DNA of 64,000 nucleotides from Planobispora rosea (GTDB lineage: Bacteria; Actinomycetota; Actinomycetes; Streptosporangiales; Streptosporangiaceae), in the NCBI RefSeq assembly GCF_014648175.1, contig NZ_BMQP01000019.1:1-64000 (forward strand). Reading direction: 5' to 3'. The translations under genes and the position numbers were made by a program. This document shows, piece by piece, positions 51,103 through 58,858 of this stretch. Within the stretch, counting starts at the first letter, position 1; the number at the start of each line of letters is the position of its first letter. The notes under the pieces were generated by a model. The model made no database searches. It was not told the DNA's origin and saw nothing but the letters and a program-made list of their open reading frames with translations.

Positions 51103-52380
51103 TCACAGGTGCTGGGCGGCGGGCTCACCGTTGGTGCCCTCGGCCGCGCGGACGCGCATCCGGTCCAGCCGGGCCATCACCGGCGTCGCCGTGACGCCGT
51201 GCAGGGCCACCGAGGCCAGGATGGTGAACGCCACCACCGCCCACAGCTCCTCTCCCGGCACGCCGAAATCGGCCTGGCCGAGGGCGTAGGCGAGGTAGAA
51301 CAGCGAGCCGATGCCCCGGATGCCGAAGAAGGCGATCACCCCGCGCTCACGCGGCCCGGCCCGGCCGCCGAGCCCGGCGATCCATCCGGTCAGGGGCCGG
51401 ATCACCAGCAGCAGGAGCAGGCCCACGGCCGCTCCCCGCCAGGTGAGGGCGGCCAGGCCGCCGGACGCCACGAAACCGCCGAGCAGCAGGATGAGCCAGG
51501 CGGTGAGCAGCCGCTCGACCTGCTCGATGAAGCCGTGCAGCACGCCGTTGTAGCCGTGGGTGCGCTCGGCGGCCCGGATGGTGCAGGCGGTCACGAACAC
51601 CGCGATGAAGCCGTACCCCCGCGCCAGCTCGGTCAGCCCGTACGCCAGGAACGTCGCGGCCAGCGCGACGAAGCCGTCCCGGTGCTCGGCCAGCCTCAGG
51701 TCCGGCGTGCGGGCCCGGAAGAACATGCGGCCCAGCAGCCTGCCGATCACCAGGCCGCACAGCACGCCGACGCCGCACTTGTAGAGCAGGTCGACCAGCG
51801 CCCACTCCGCGACCCACCCGGAGCCGCCCACCAGGGCCAGTGTGATCGCCGCGTAGACGAGGGGGAAGGCCAGGCCGTCGTTGAGCCCGGCCTCGGAGGT
51901 GAGGGTGAAGCGCACCTCGTCGTCGGCCTTCTCCGAGTCGACGGGCTCGCCGACCTGCACGTCGGAGGCGAGCACCGGGTCGGTCGGGGCCAGCACCGCC
52001 CCCAGCAGCAGCACCGCGGCGAGCGGCCAGTCCAGCAGGAGCCAGGCCGCCCCGGCGACCGCCGCCACGGTCAGCGGCATCGTCCAGATCAGCAGCCGCC
52101 AGGTGGAGGCCCAGCCGCGCCATCCGAAGGGCCTGTTGAGCGCCAGTCCCGCGCCCATCAGCGAGATGAGCACGCAGATCTCGGTGACATGCTCGACCGC
52201 CGCCCGGTGCGCTACAAGATCGAGCCGGGGCAGGTCCAGCGGCGAGAGGTAGAGGAGCACGCCGACCACCAGGCAGGCCAGAGGCAGCGAGAAGGCGCGC
52301 TTCCTGAGCACCTGCGGGAGGACGGCCGCCAGCAGCGCGCCGACGCCCGCCACGGCAAAGATCAGGTCGGAGTTCCCCAT
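51103..52380 (-). CDS. Monovalent cation:proton antiporter, CPA1 type
   Basis: 425-residue protein with about 12 membrane segments. The two-residue ion site is recognisable in TSEAGLNDGLAFPLVY (about 163-178), and GAVLAPTDPVLASDVQVG and ERGVIAFFGIRGIGSLFYLAYAL are typical of NhaP-like CPA1 exchangers. There is no long cytoplasmic C terminus. Substrate (Na+, K+ or both) cannot be decided. It sits between ruvC and yebC without conserved linkage and is probably a local insertion in the syntenic block. Confidence 0.88.
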   Translation of the reverse strand: MGNSDLIFAVAGVGALLAAVLPQVLRKRAFSLPLACLVVGVLLYLSPLDLPRLDLVAHRAAVEHVTEICVLISLMGAGLALNRPFGWRGWASTWRLLIWTMPLTVAAVAGAAWLLLDWPLAAVLLLGAVLAPTDPVLASDVQVGEPVDSEKADDEVRFTLTSEAGLNDGLAFPLVYAAITLALVGGSGWVAEWALVDLLYKCGVGVLCGLVIGRLLGRMFFRARTPDLRLAEHRDGFVALAATFLAYGLTELARGYGFIAVFVTACTIRAAERTHGYNGVLHGFIEQVERLLTAWLILLLGGFVASGGLAALTWRGAAVGLLLLLVIRPLTGWIAGLGGRAGPRERGVIAFFGIRGIGSLFYLAYALGQADFGVPGEELWAVVAFTILASVALHGVTATPVMARLDRMRVRAAEGTNGEPAAQHL

Positions 52381-52450
52381 GGTCCCGCGGAGATACCCAC
52401 GACATCGAGGACAAATCGTCCCGGCACCCGGCGGGCGTACCGCCCGCGAT

Positions 52451-52519
52451 GATCCCGCGTGGTCCCAGGGCGCTCCGCGGTGATCTCACGTGGTCCCAGG
52501 GCACCCCGTGGTGATCTCA
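52451..52519. repeat. 31-bp tandem repeats upstream of the antiporter
   Basis: GAT(C)(C/T)C(G/A)CGTGGTCCCAGGG-type units occupy 52451-52481 and 52482-52512, and a partial third begins at 52513. Apart from this the 228-bp gap between yebC and the antiporter holds nothing I recognise. Confidence 0.75.
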
Positions 52520-52608
52520 CGGCTCCACACGGCGATTCCCGGAACGCCGCCCGCCCGGCTCCCGGGAGGGCTCTCCTCCCCGGGCCGGGCAGCGGGCGTC
52601 ACCGCGGG

Positions 52609-53361
52609 TCAGGCGTCGAGCTTCTCCAGGACCTCGTCCGAGACGTCGGCGTTCGACCAGACGTTCTGCACGTCGTCGCTGTCCTCCAGCGCGTCGATCA
52701 GGCGGAAGACCTTGCGGGCCCCCTCCTCGTCGAGCTGGATGTTCATGGTCGGCATGAAGCTGGACTCGGCCGAGTCGTAGTCGATCCCGGCCTCCTGCAG
52801 GGCCTTGCGGACCGGGACGAGGTCACCGGCCTCGGAGACGACCTCGTAGGCCTCGCCGAGGTCGTTGACCTCCTCGGCTCCCGCGTCGAGGACGGCCGTC
52901 AGCACGTCGTCCTCGGTCAGGTCGCCCTTGGGCACGATCACGACGCCCTTGCGGTTGAACATGTAGGAGACCGAACCGGGGTCGGCCAGGGAGCCGCCGT
53001 TGCGGGTCAGCGCGACGCGGACCTCGGAGGCCGCCCGGTTGCGGTTGTCGGTGAGGCACTCGATCAGCACCGCGACGCCGCCGGGGGCGTAGCCCTCGTA
53101 CATGATGGTCTGCCAGTCGGCGCCGCCGGCCTCCAGGCCGCCGCCGCGCTTGCGGGCGCGCTCGATGTTGTCCAGCGGGACCGAGCTCTTCCTGGCCTTG
53201 GTGATGGCGTCGTACAGCGTCGGGTTGCCGTCCGGGTCGGGACCGCCGGTCCGGGCCGCGACCTCGATGTTCTTGATGAGCTTGGCGAACAGCTTGCCGC
53301 GCTTGGAGTCGAGCGCGGCCTTCTTGTGCTTGGTCGTCGCCCATTTGGAGTGGCCCGACAT
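52609..53361 (-). CDS. YebC/PmpR-family regulatory protein
   Basis: 250-residue protein of the widespread YebC family. MSGHSKWATTKHKKAALDSKRGKLFAKLIKNIEVAAR is the family's signature N terminus (about 1-37), with YEGYAPGGVAV and the acidic C-terminal domain also typical. Members act as DNA-binding regulators or as factors relieving ribosome stalling at polyproline; which applies here is open. It follows pdxT after 3 bp, so the two are likely cotranscribed. Confidence 0.94.
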   Translation of the reverse strand: MSGHSKWATTKHKKAALDSKRGKLFAKLIKNIEVAARTGGPDPDGNPTLYDAITKARKSSVPLDNIERARKRGGGLEAGGADWQTIMYEGYAPGGVAVLIECLTDNRNRAASEVRVALTRNGGSLADPGSVSYMFNRKGVVIVPKGDLTEDDVLTAVLDAGAEEVNDLGEAYEVVSEAGDLVPVRKALQEAGIDYDSAESSFMPTMNIQLDEEGARKVFRLIDALEDSDDVQNVWSNADVSDEVLEKLDA

Positions 53362-53364
53362 CGG

Positions 53365-53952
53365 CTAAAGCTCCCTAACCATCTCAACGAAGTATGAATG
53401 CACGCCGACATCCCCGGTGAGCTCCGGATGGAACGAGGTGGCGAGCAGCGGTCCCTGACGGACCGCGACGATCCTATCTCCAGGTTCGGCCCGTGCCAGC
53501 ACCTCGACCCCGGAACCGATCGACTGCACCCAGGGTGCGCGGATGAAAACCGCGCGCATCGCGCCGCGCCCGGCGAAGTCGAGGTCGGCCTCGAAGGAGT
53601 CGACCTGGCGCCCGAAGGCGTTGCGGCGGACCGTCATGTCGATGCCGCCGACGGTCTCCTGACCCTCGATGCCGCCCTCGATCCGGTCGGCCAGCATGAT
53701 CATGCCCGCGCAGGATCCGTAGGCCGGCATGCCGTCCTTGATCCGCATCCGGAGCGGTTCGAGCATCTCGAAGGTGTCGGCGAGCTTCCACATCGTGGTG
53801 GACTCCCCGCCCGGGATGACCAGCCCGTCGACGGCTTCCAGCTCCGCGGGCCGCCGTACGGCCGCCGCCTTCGCGCCCGCCGTCTCCAGCGCGCGCGCAT
53901 GCTCGCGCACGTCCCCCTGAAGGGCGAGCACACCGATCGTGAGCACGGTCAT
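53365..53952 (-). CDS. pdxT: Pyridoxal 5'-phosphate synthase glutaminase subunit
   Basis: 195-residue class I glutaminase supplying ammonia to PdxS for de novo PLP synthesis. The triad is visible: Cys81 in YGSCAGMI, His175 and Glu177 in SFHPEL; GVLALQGDVREH and IPGGEST are family marks. In most actinobacteria pdxT follows pdxS directly; here a phoD gene lies between them. Confidence 0.96.
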   Translation of the reverse strand: MTVLTIGVLALQGDVREHARALETAGAKAAAVRRPAELEAVDGLVIPGGESTTMWKLADTFEMLEPLRMRIKDGMPAYGSCAGMIMLADRIEGGIEGQETVGGIDMTVRRNAFGRQVDSFEADLDFAGRGAMRAVFIRAPWVQSIGSGVEVLARAEPGDRIVAVRQGPLLATSFHPELTGDVGVHSYFVEMVREL

Positions 53953-53997
53953 CCTTTCGCCTGGCTTGTCGGGTTCGCTTATGAGCGTAGTCCCTGC

Positions 53998-54074
53998 CGC
54001 CCGGTGTGCCGGACACGATCACACCGGGCGTTCCCGCAACGGGACGGGGCGGCGGCCGTACGGCCGCCGCCCCG
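53998..54074 (-). terminator. Two hairpins between phoD and pdxT
   Basis: CGCCCGGTGTG (53998-54008) pairs with CACACCGGGCG (54020-54030). Next to it 54045-54074 is a 30-bp perfect palindrome centred on GTAC. Both lie downstream of the phoD stop; together they probably end phoD transcription before pdxT. Confidence 0.7.
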
Positions 54075-54093
54075 CGTACCCCGTGCCCGCGCG

Positions 54094-55746
54094 TCAGGGG
54101 CGCCTGGTCTCCAGGTCCACCGTCTCCTGGATCTGGTCCGCCGGCGGCAGCGTCCTGGCCTGGGGGCCGATCGGGCGCAGGTATGTCTGCCGCACCCCCG
54201 GCACCCGGTCCTCGATCACGAACGTCGCCTTGGTGTGCACCGCCGCACCCGGCTGGGTGACCTGGGGCAGCACCCTGAAGTCCGCGGTGAGCAGCTCGCG
54301 CTCGATCTTCGTGATCACGTAACCGCGCTGGTTGTTGTAGAACTTCAGGTGCGGGTTGATGGTCAGGAACGGGTGGGCCGCCGGATCGGAGTCCCGGCCG
54401 TCGCCGCCCGTGCTGATCGAGGAGGTGACCAGCTCCGAGCCGACCGTGCGGGTCGTCGGGTCGTCGTAGTCGAGCTTGAGATCACTGGCCCAGTGGGCGT
54501 GCACGTCGCCGGTGAGCACCACCGGGTTGCGCACCCCCGCGTCCACCCAGCCCTGGGTGATGCGCTGCCGCGAGGCGACGTAGCCGTCCCAGGCGTCCTG
54601 GCTGGTGATCTTGGCCGGTCCGGCGTTGTTGTCGCGCTGGGCGAAGAAGACCTGCTGGCCGATGATGTCCCACTGCGCCCGCGAGCGGTGGAAGCCCTCG
54701 ATCAGCCAGCGCTCCTGCTCCTCGCCGGTGATCGAGCGGGCCGGGTCGGCCGCCTCCGGGCAGTCGCGGTAGCCGTCGCCGCAACCCTGGTCGCTGCGGT
54801 ACTGCCGGGTGTCGAGCATGTGGAAGGCGGCCAGCCGTCCCCACCGGATCCGCCGGTAGAGCTGCAGGTCGATCCCCTTCGGGACCGACCTGCGGCGCAG
54901 CGGCATGTTCTCGTAGTAGGCGCGGAAGGCCGCCTCGCGGCGGGTCAGGAAGCCCGGCTGCGGGATCTCCGGCTTCTCCGGCACCTCGTCGGCCCAGTTG
55001 TTGTCCAGCTCGTGGTCGTCCCAGACCACCAGCCAGGGCGCGGCGGCGTGGGCGGCCTGCAGGTCGGGGTCGGTCTTGTACTGGGCGTGCCGCTGGCGGT
55101 AGTTCGCGAGGGTCTCGGTCTCCGGGCCCTCGTGGTGGCGGACGTTGCCGCCGGGGATCGTGTAGGTGTCGCGCTGGTACTCGTACTGGTAGTCGCCCAG
55201 GTGGAGCACCAGATCCGGGTTCTCCTCGGCCAGGCGCCGGTAGGCGGTGAAGTGGCCGTGCTCGTACTGCGCGCAGGAGGCGAAGGCCATCGTCAGGCCG
55301 GAGCCGTACGACAGCGGGTGCGGGGCGGTCCTGGCCCGGCCCATGGGCGAGACGTACGCGCCGGCCCGGAAGCGGTACCAGTAGTCGCGGTCGGAGAAGA
55401 GCCCGTCGACCTCCACGTGGACGCTGTGGCCCCACTCGGGCGCCGCCGTGGCCACACCGTGCCGCAGGACCGCGCGGCCCCCCTCGTCGGCGTAGACCTG
55501 CCAGTGGACCCGGAAGGGCCGGGCGGGCATGCCACCCATGCCGTCCTCGGCCAGCGGCCGGGGCGCCAGGCGGGTCCAGATCACGAACCCGTCGGAGTCG
55601 GGGTCGCCCGAGGCCACCCCGAGCGTGAAGGGGTCGGACGTCAGCTCCCGGGAGGTCCGGGAGGCGGCGTGCGCGGCGGGGACACCGGCCACGGCCCCCG
55701 CCGCGATACCGGTGACGAGGAACGTTCGGCGGCTGAACTGGGACAC
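54094..55746 (-). CDS. PhoD-type alkaline phosphatase/phosphodiesterase, Tat-exported
   Basis: 550-residue secreted metallo-phosphoesterase. The N terminus VSQFSRRTFLVTGIAAGAVAG is a twin-arginine signal (RR at 6-7) followed by AHAA near residue 26. A PhoD N-terminal fold is followed by the metallophosphatase domain with HLGDYQYEY, VWDDHELDNNW, and LTGDVHAHWASDLK. The GTG at 55746 has AGGAGG 4 nt upstream; the longer frame adds ten residues before the Tat signal and is unlikely. Probably phosphate-scavenging, though no PHO box was recognised. Confidence 0.93.
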   Translation of the reverse strand: MSQFSRRTFLVTGIAAGAVAGVPAAHAASRTSRELTSDPFTLGVASGDPDSDGFVIWTRLAPRPLAEDGMGGMPARPFRVHWQVYADEGGRAVLRHGVATAAPEWGHSVHVEVDGLFSDRDYWYRFRAGAYVSPMGRARTAPHPLSYGSGLTMAFASCAQYEHGHFTAYRRLAEENPDLVLHLGDYQYEYQRDTYTIPGGNVRHHEGPETETLANYRQRHAQYKTDPDLQAAHAAAPWLVVWDDHELDNNWADEVPEKPEIPQPGFLTRREAAFRAYYENMPLRRRSVPKGIDLQLYRRIRWGRLAAFHMLDTRQYRSDQGCGDGYRDCPEAADPARSITGEEQERWLIEGFHRSRAQWDIIGQQVFFAQRDNNAGPAKITSQDAWDGYVASRQRITQGWVDAGVRNPVVLTGDVHAHWASDLKLDYDDPTTRTVGSELVTSSISTGGDGRDSDPAAHPFLTINPHLKFYNNQRGYVITKIERELLTADFRVLPQVTQPGAAVHTKATFVIEDRVPGVRQTYLRPIGPQARTLPPADQIQETVDLETRRP

Positions 55747-55826
55747 GGGGCCTCCTGGATGATCAGGCGCGGGCATCCGTAGCCTCGCGGAGGATCATGA
55801 CAGGGGGGTGAACTCCACCGGACATG

Positions 55827-55855
55827 AAAAAGGCGGCATCCTCGCGGATGCCGCC
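55827..55855 (-). terminator. Intrinsic terminator of pdxS
   Basis: GGCGGCATCC (55832-55841) and GGATGCCGCC (55846-55855) form a perfect 10-bp stem with a TCGC loop, followed on the minus strand by TTTTT. It starts 23 nt after the pdxS stop, so pdxS ends here and the genes downstream need their own promoter. Confidence 0.92.
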
Positions 55856-55877
55856 CTCTCCTGCGGATGCCCGCGTG

Positions 55878-56792
55878 TCACCAGCCTCGCTCGGCCAGGC
55901 GGTGCGGGACGGGGATGTCGTCCACGTTGATGCCGACCATGGCCTCGCCCAGACCGCGGGAGACCTTCGCCACGACGTCCGGGTCGTCGTAGAACGTGGT
56001 GGCCTTGACGATCGCGGCGGCGCGCTGGGCGGGGTTGCCGGACTTGAAGATTCCGGAGCCGACGAACACGCCCTCGGCGCCGAGCTGCATCATCATCGCG
56101 GCGTCGGCCGGGGTGGCGATGCCGCCCGCGGTGAACAGCACGACCGGCAGCTTGCCGGTCTTGGCGACCTCGGCCACCAGCTCGTACGGCGCCTGCAGCT
56201 CCTTGGCCGCGACGTACAGCTCGTCCTCGGGCAGGGAGGAGAGCCGCCGCAGCTCGGCGCGGATGGTGCGCATGTGGGTGACGGCGTTGGAGACGTCGCC
56301 GGTGCCGGCCTCGCCCTTGGAGCGGATCATGGCCGCGCCCTCGGTGATGCGGCGCAGCGCCTCGCCCAGGTTGGTCGCGCCGCAGACGAAGGGCACGGTG
56401 AACTGCCACTTGTCGATGTGGTTGGCGTAGTCGGCCGGGGTGAGGACCTCGGACTCGTCGATGTAGTCGACGCCCAGCGACTGCAGGACCTGGGCCTCGA
56501 CGAAGTGGCCGATGCGGGCCTTGGCCATGACCGGGATGGAGACGGCGTTGATGATGCCGTCGATCATGTCGGGGTCGCTCATCCGGGAGACGCCGCCCTG
56601 CGCGCGGATGTCGGCGGGGACCCGCTCCAGGGCCATGACCGCGACGGCGCCCGCGTCTTCGGCGATCTTGGCCTGCTCCGGGGTGACGACGTCCATGATG
56701 ACGCCGCCCTTGAGCATCTCTGCCATACCGCGCTTCACCCGGGCGGTTCCGGTGACGGCGGTCTCGGTGACTTCGGGCGTGCTGCTGGACAC
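55878..56792 (-). CDS. pdxS: Pyridoxal 5'-phosphate synthase, PdxS subunit
   Basis: 304-residue (beta/alpha)8 synthase making PLP from ribose 5-phosphate, glyceraldehyde 3-phosphate and ammonia. Family blocks: MLKGGVIMDVVTPEQAKIAEDAGA, SIPVMAKARIGHFVEA (catalytic lysine), DYIDESEVLTPAD, FVCGATNLGEALRRI, and LFTAGGIATPADAAMMM with GVFVGSGIFKS. The GTG start at 56792 gives a 14-residue variable lead. It ends at a strong intrinsic terminator. Confidence 0.97.
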   Translation of the reverse strand: MSSSTPEVTETAVTGTARVKRGMAEMLKGGVIMDVVTPEQAKIAEDAGAVAVMALERVPADIRAQGGVSRMSDPDMIDGIINAVSIPVMAKARIGHFVEAQVLQSLGVDYIDESEVLTPADYANHIDKWQFTVPFVCGATNLGEALRRITEGAAMIRSKGEAGTGDVSNAVTHMRTIRAELRRLSSLPEDELYVAAKELQAPYELVAEVAKTGKLPVVLFTAGGIATPADAAMMMQLGAEGVFVGSGIFKSGNPAQRAAAIVKATTFYDDPDVVAKVSRGLGEAMVGINVDDIPVPHRLAERGW

Positions 56793-56929
56793 GGTCTCTA
56801 CCTCACGACGGCTGGTTGCTGCGGATCACAGGCCCGGAAAGGACCATCACACCTTCATCGTAGGCGGTTCAGCGGACAGCCCCTTACACTCCACCTTGTC
56901 GCCAAGGGCCGTCGTTGTTGGACACTGTG

Positions 56930-57009
56930 TACGGGGCCGTGCGGTCCAGGGGGGCGAGCCTACGGCACAGGGGGTCGGCTGTACGGCGCAGGGGCCGTAC
57001 GGCGCGCCT
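56930..57009. repeat. GTACGGC-rich degenerate repeats after the DUF3048 gene
   Basis: Direct repeats of TACGGC(A/G)CAGGGG occur at 56961 and 56982 with a partial copy at 56998; GTACGGGGCCG lies just before. The rest of the 217-bp gap upstream of pdxS contains nothing recognisable. Confidence 0.6.
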
Positions 57010-58026
57010 TCAGGGGGTGACGGGCTTGGGCGCGGCCAGCACGACCCAGACCTGACCCGGGGCGAAGTTCATCGGCTCCCCGGACTCGGTGGTGAAGACG
57101 GTGCCCTCCTTCTCGCTCGCCCGCGACCACCTGGCCTTGAACGCCATGCCATCGCGGAGCACGACCGCCCGCCCCTTGCCGACGGTGTGCACCAGCGGCG
57201 TGTAGCTCTGGTTCTTGTCGTGGAACTCCGAGCGCACGGTCCTGGCGTACTGCACGACGATCGTGGGGGCGGCGAGCTGGCCGCCCTCGGCGGCCATGTT
57301 CTTCTTCCCGTCCTGCCAGATCAGCCACTTGCCGGCCTTCTCCGACCAGCCGAAGGCGAAGCGGGCCGCCGGGTACCTCACGTTGAAGAGCTTCCTGGGC
57401 GTCCCGCCCTCGGCGGGGGCCTCCCCGAAGGTGAAGCCGACGTCCCTGGCCCTGCTCGCCTTGGGGGCCCCGGCCAGCAACCGCTTGGTGTCGGCGAACA
57501 GGTTGTAGGGGGCGTAGCGGCCGGGCTGGCGGAAGTAGGCCCCGGCGGCGCGGCTGTCGGACACGTCGAACAGCGGGGCGGCGGCGATGTGCGGGAGCAT
57601 CTTGGTCTGCGCGCCGGAGTAGGCGAAGGCGGGCTTGCCGAACTGCGGGAGGATGCGCAGGTCGGTGATGCGGGCGCTGCGGACCGGGCCGATCTTGGCG
57701 GGGATCTTCGAGGAGAAGACGGCGATCAGGCGGGTCAGGCCGGCCTCGACCTGCGTGACGTAGACGATGTCCGCGCTCTTGAGACCGAGCTGGGGCTTGC
57801 CTGCGGAGGTGTTCTCGATCTTCACCGCGAGCACCGGCCTGCGGGCCGCGCCGGGCAGTCCGGTGAAGGGATGCGTCGGCTCGGGGGTGGGGGTCGGGGT
57901 GGCGGACGTCCCGGTGGCCGCCTGCGGCGCCCTGCCCGGAGCGGGCTCGTCGGACGAGCAGGCGGCGGCCGGCACCAGGACCGCCGCTCCGGCCAGTGTG
58001 ACGGCGATCATCCGAGGCACCCGCAC
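57010..58026 (-). CDS. DUF3048 lipoprotein (YerB-like)
   Basis: 338-residue exported lipoprotein. A signal peptide with the lipobox VPAAACSS (Cys at about 23) is followed by a Thr/Pro-rich linker and two DUF3048 modules: HPFTGLPG...PVLAVKIENTSAGKPQLGLKSADIVYVTQVEAGLTRLIAVF and GPVRSARI, then a C-terminal module with GEPMNFAPGQVWVVL. GAGGAG precedes the GTG. YerB-type proteins are linked to the cell envelope and possibly peptidoglycan; no activity is assigned. Confidence 0.88.
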   Translation of the reverse strand: MRVPRMIAVTLAGAAVLVPAAACSSDEPAPGRAPQAATGTSATPTPTPEPTHPFTGLPGAARRPVLAVKIENTSAGKPQLGLKSADIVYVTQVEAGLTRLIAVFSSKIPAKIGPVRSARITDLRILPQFGKPAFAYSGAQTKMLPHIAAAPLFDVSDSRAAGAYFRQPGRYAPYNLFADTKRLLAGAPKASRARDVGFTFGEAPAEGGTPRKLFNVRYPAARFAFGWSEKAGKWLIWQDGKKNMAAEGGQLAAPTIVVQYARTVRSEFHDKNQSYTPLVHTVGKGRAVVLRDGMAFKARWSRASEKEGTVFTTESGEPMNFAPGQVWVVLAAPKPVTP

Positions 58027-58183
58027 GGCTCATCTCCTCAAATCGGGCCTTAAATCCCCAAGAGCTTACCCGTGGTGGACATGTCAGATAATCGGCTTCC
58101 GGCACACCGGGCGCCTGCATATCGGACGTCCGTACGGCGGCGTTCCGTTCCCCCGTCCGGCGGGTTTCCCCTCGCCCGCGGCC

Positions 58184-58239
58184 CCCGCCCCCGTCGCCCA
58201 CCCGCCCGGCTCCCGCCCGCGTCGCCCACCCGCTCCGCG
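58184..58239. repeat. Two 28-bp tandem repeats
   Basis: Copies at 58184-58211 and 58212-58239 share CCCGCCC(C/G)CGTCGCCCACCCGC with one difference in the first 22 bases. They lie just beyond the 3' end of the small membrane-protein gene. Confidence 0.8.
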
Positions 58240-58241
58240 CC

Positions 58242-58790
58242 CTACTGCGCGCCGCCCGCGGCCAGCGCCTGCGGCGGGTCGTCGTCGATCTCGAAGAAAT
58301 CCGGGTACGGCGTGTGCCCGGCCAGCCGGAGCGTGCGGGCCAGCCAGCGGCGCTGCGCGGCCCGCGTGACGCCGACCGCGTTGTTGTAGAAGCGGCGGGC
58401 GTAGACCACCTTGGTCACCGCCGCGTCGAGCTCCTCCAGCAGTTCCGGGCCCGCCTCGGTCTCGGCCAGCTTCTCCCGGAAACGGTCCTGGTCGAGCACC
58501 GCCCGGAGGGTACGCGACAGGTCGCTCTCGGCGTGCTCGCGCTCCTCGGAACCCGCCGTCCTGGCCTCGTGGGCGCCCGCGGCCAGCACCAGGCTCGTCG
58601 CCGGGTCCAGGATGCGGGAGGCGGCCAGCTCCAGGCAGACGGCGGCCCGCCGTACCAGGGCCGCGTCCAGGGACTCCCGGGCCAGCTCCAGCCGGATGTG
58701 CAGCCGGTCCAGCCGGCCCGCCCGCCAGGAGACGTAGACCGCGGTGAGCACCACGATCGCGCCCACCACCAGGATCAGCGTGGTGCTCAC
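58242..58790 (-). CDS. Small membrane-anchored helical protein, function unknown
   Basis: 182-residue protein: one N-terminal membrane segment (about 4-21, LILVVGAIVVLTAVYVSW) followed by a helical domain with EARTAGSEEREHAESDLSRTL and YARRFYNNAVGVTRAAQRRWLARTLRLAGHTPYPDFFEID. The YNNAV and TPYPDFF features recall LemA-like proteins. Conserved next to pimA in actinobacteria as far as the order suggests. The start is GTG 58790; the Shine-Dalgarno GGAGGAGG comes from the linker element. Confidence 0.75.
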   Translation of the reverse strand: MSTTLILVVGAIVVLTAVYVSWRAGRLDRLHIRLELARESLDAALVRRAAVCLELAASRILDPATSLVLAAGAHEARTAGSEEREHAESDLSRTLRAVLDQDRFREKLAETEAGPELLEELDAAVTKVVYARRFYNNAVGVTRAAQRRWLARTLRLAGHTPYPDFFEIDDDPPQALAAGGAQ

Positions 58791-58858
58791 GCAGCCTCCT
58801 CCGTCGGCCGCGTTCGCAATGCTGCCGCGCCCATGGCTCGCTCGCTCCGCTCGCTCAC
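58787..58858 (-). CDS. 23-codon micro-ORF/linker element between pimA and the LemA-like gene
   Basis: GTG 58858 overlaps the pimA stop (GTGA) and its stop TGA overlaps the GTG of the next gene, giving a 23-residue frame (VSERSERAMG..., ending RPTEEAA) that exactly fills the gap. Its 3' end carries GGAGGAGG, the ribosome-binding site of the next gene. The DNA aligns with the tandem element at 24058-24189. Whether the peptide is made, or the DNA is only a coupling device, cannot be told. Confidence 0.4.
   Translation of the reverse strand: MSERSERAMGAAALRTRPTEEAA

Noticed and set aside
54045..54074. 30-bp perfect palindrome as a possible replication or recombination site
   Set aside because: It directly follows the phoD stop and lies beside another hairpin; termination explains it.
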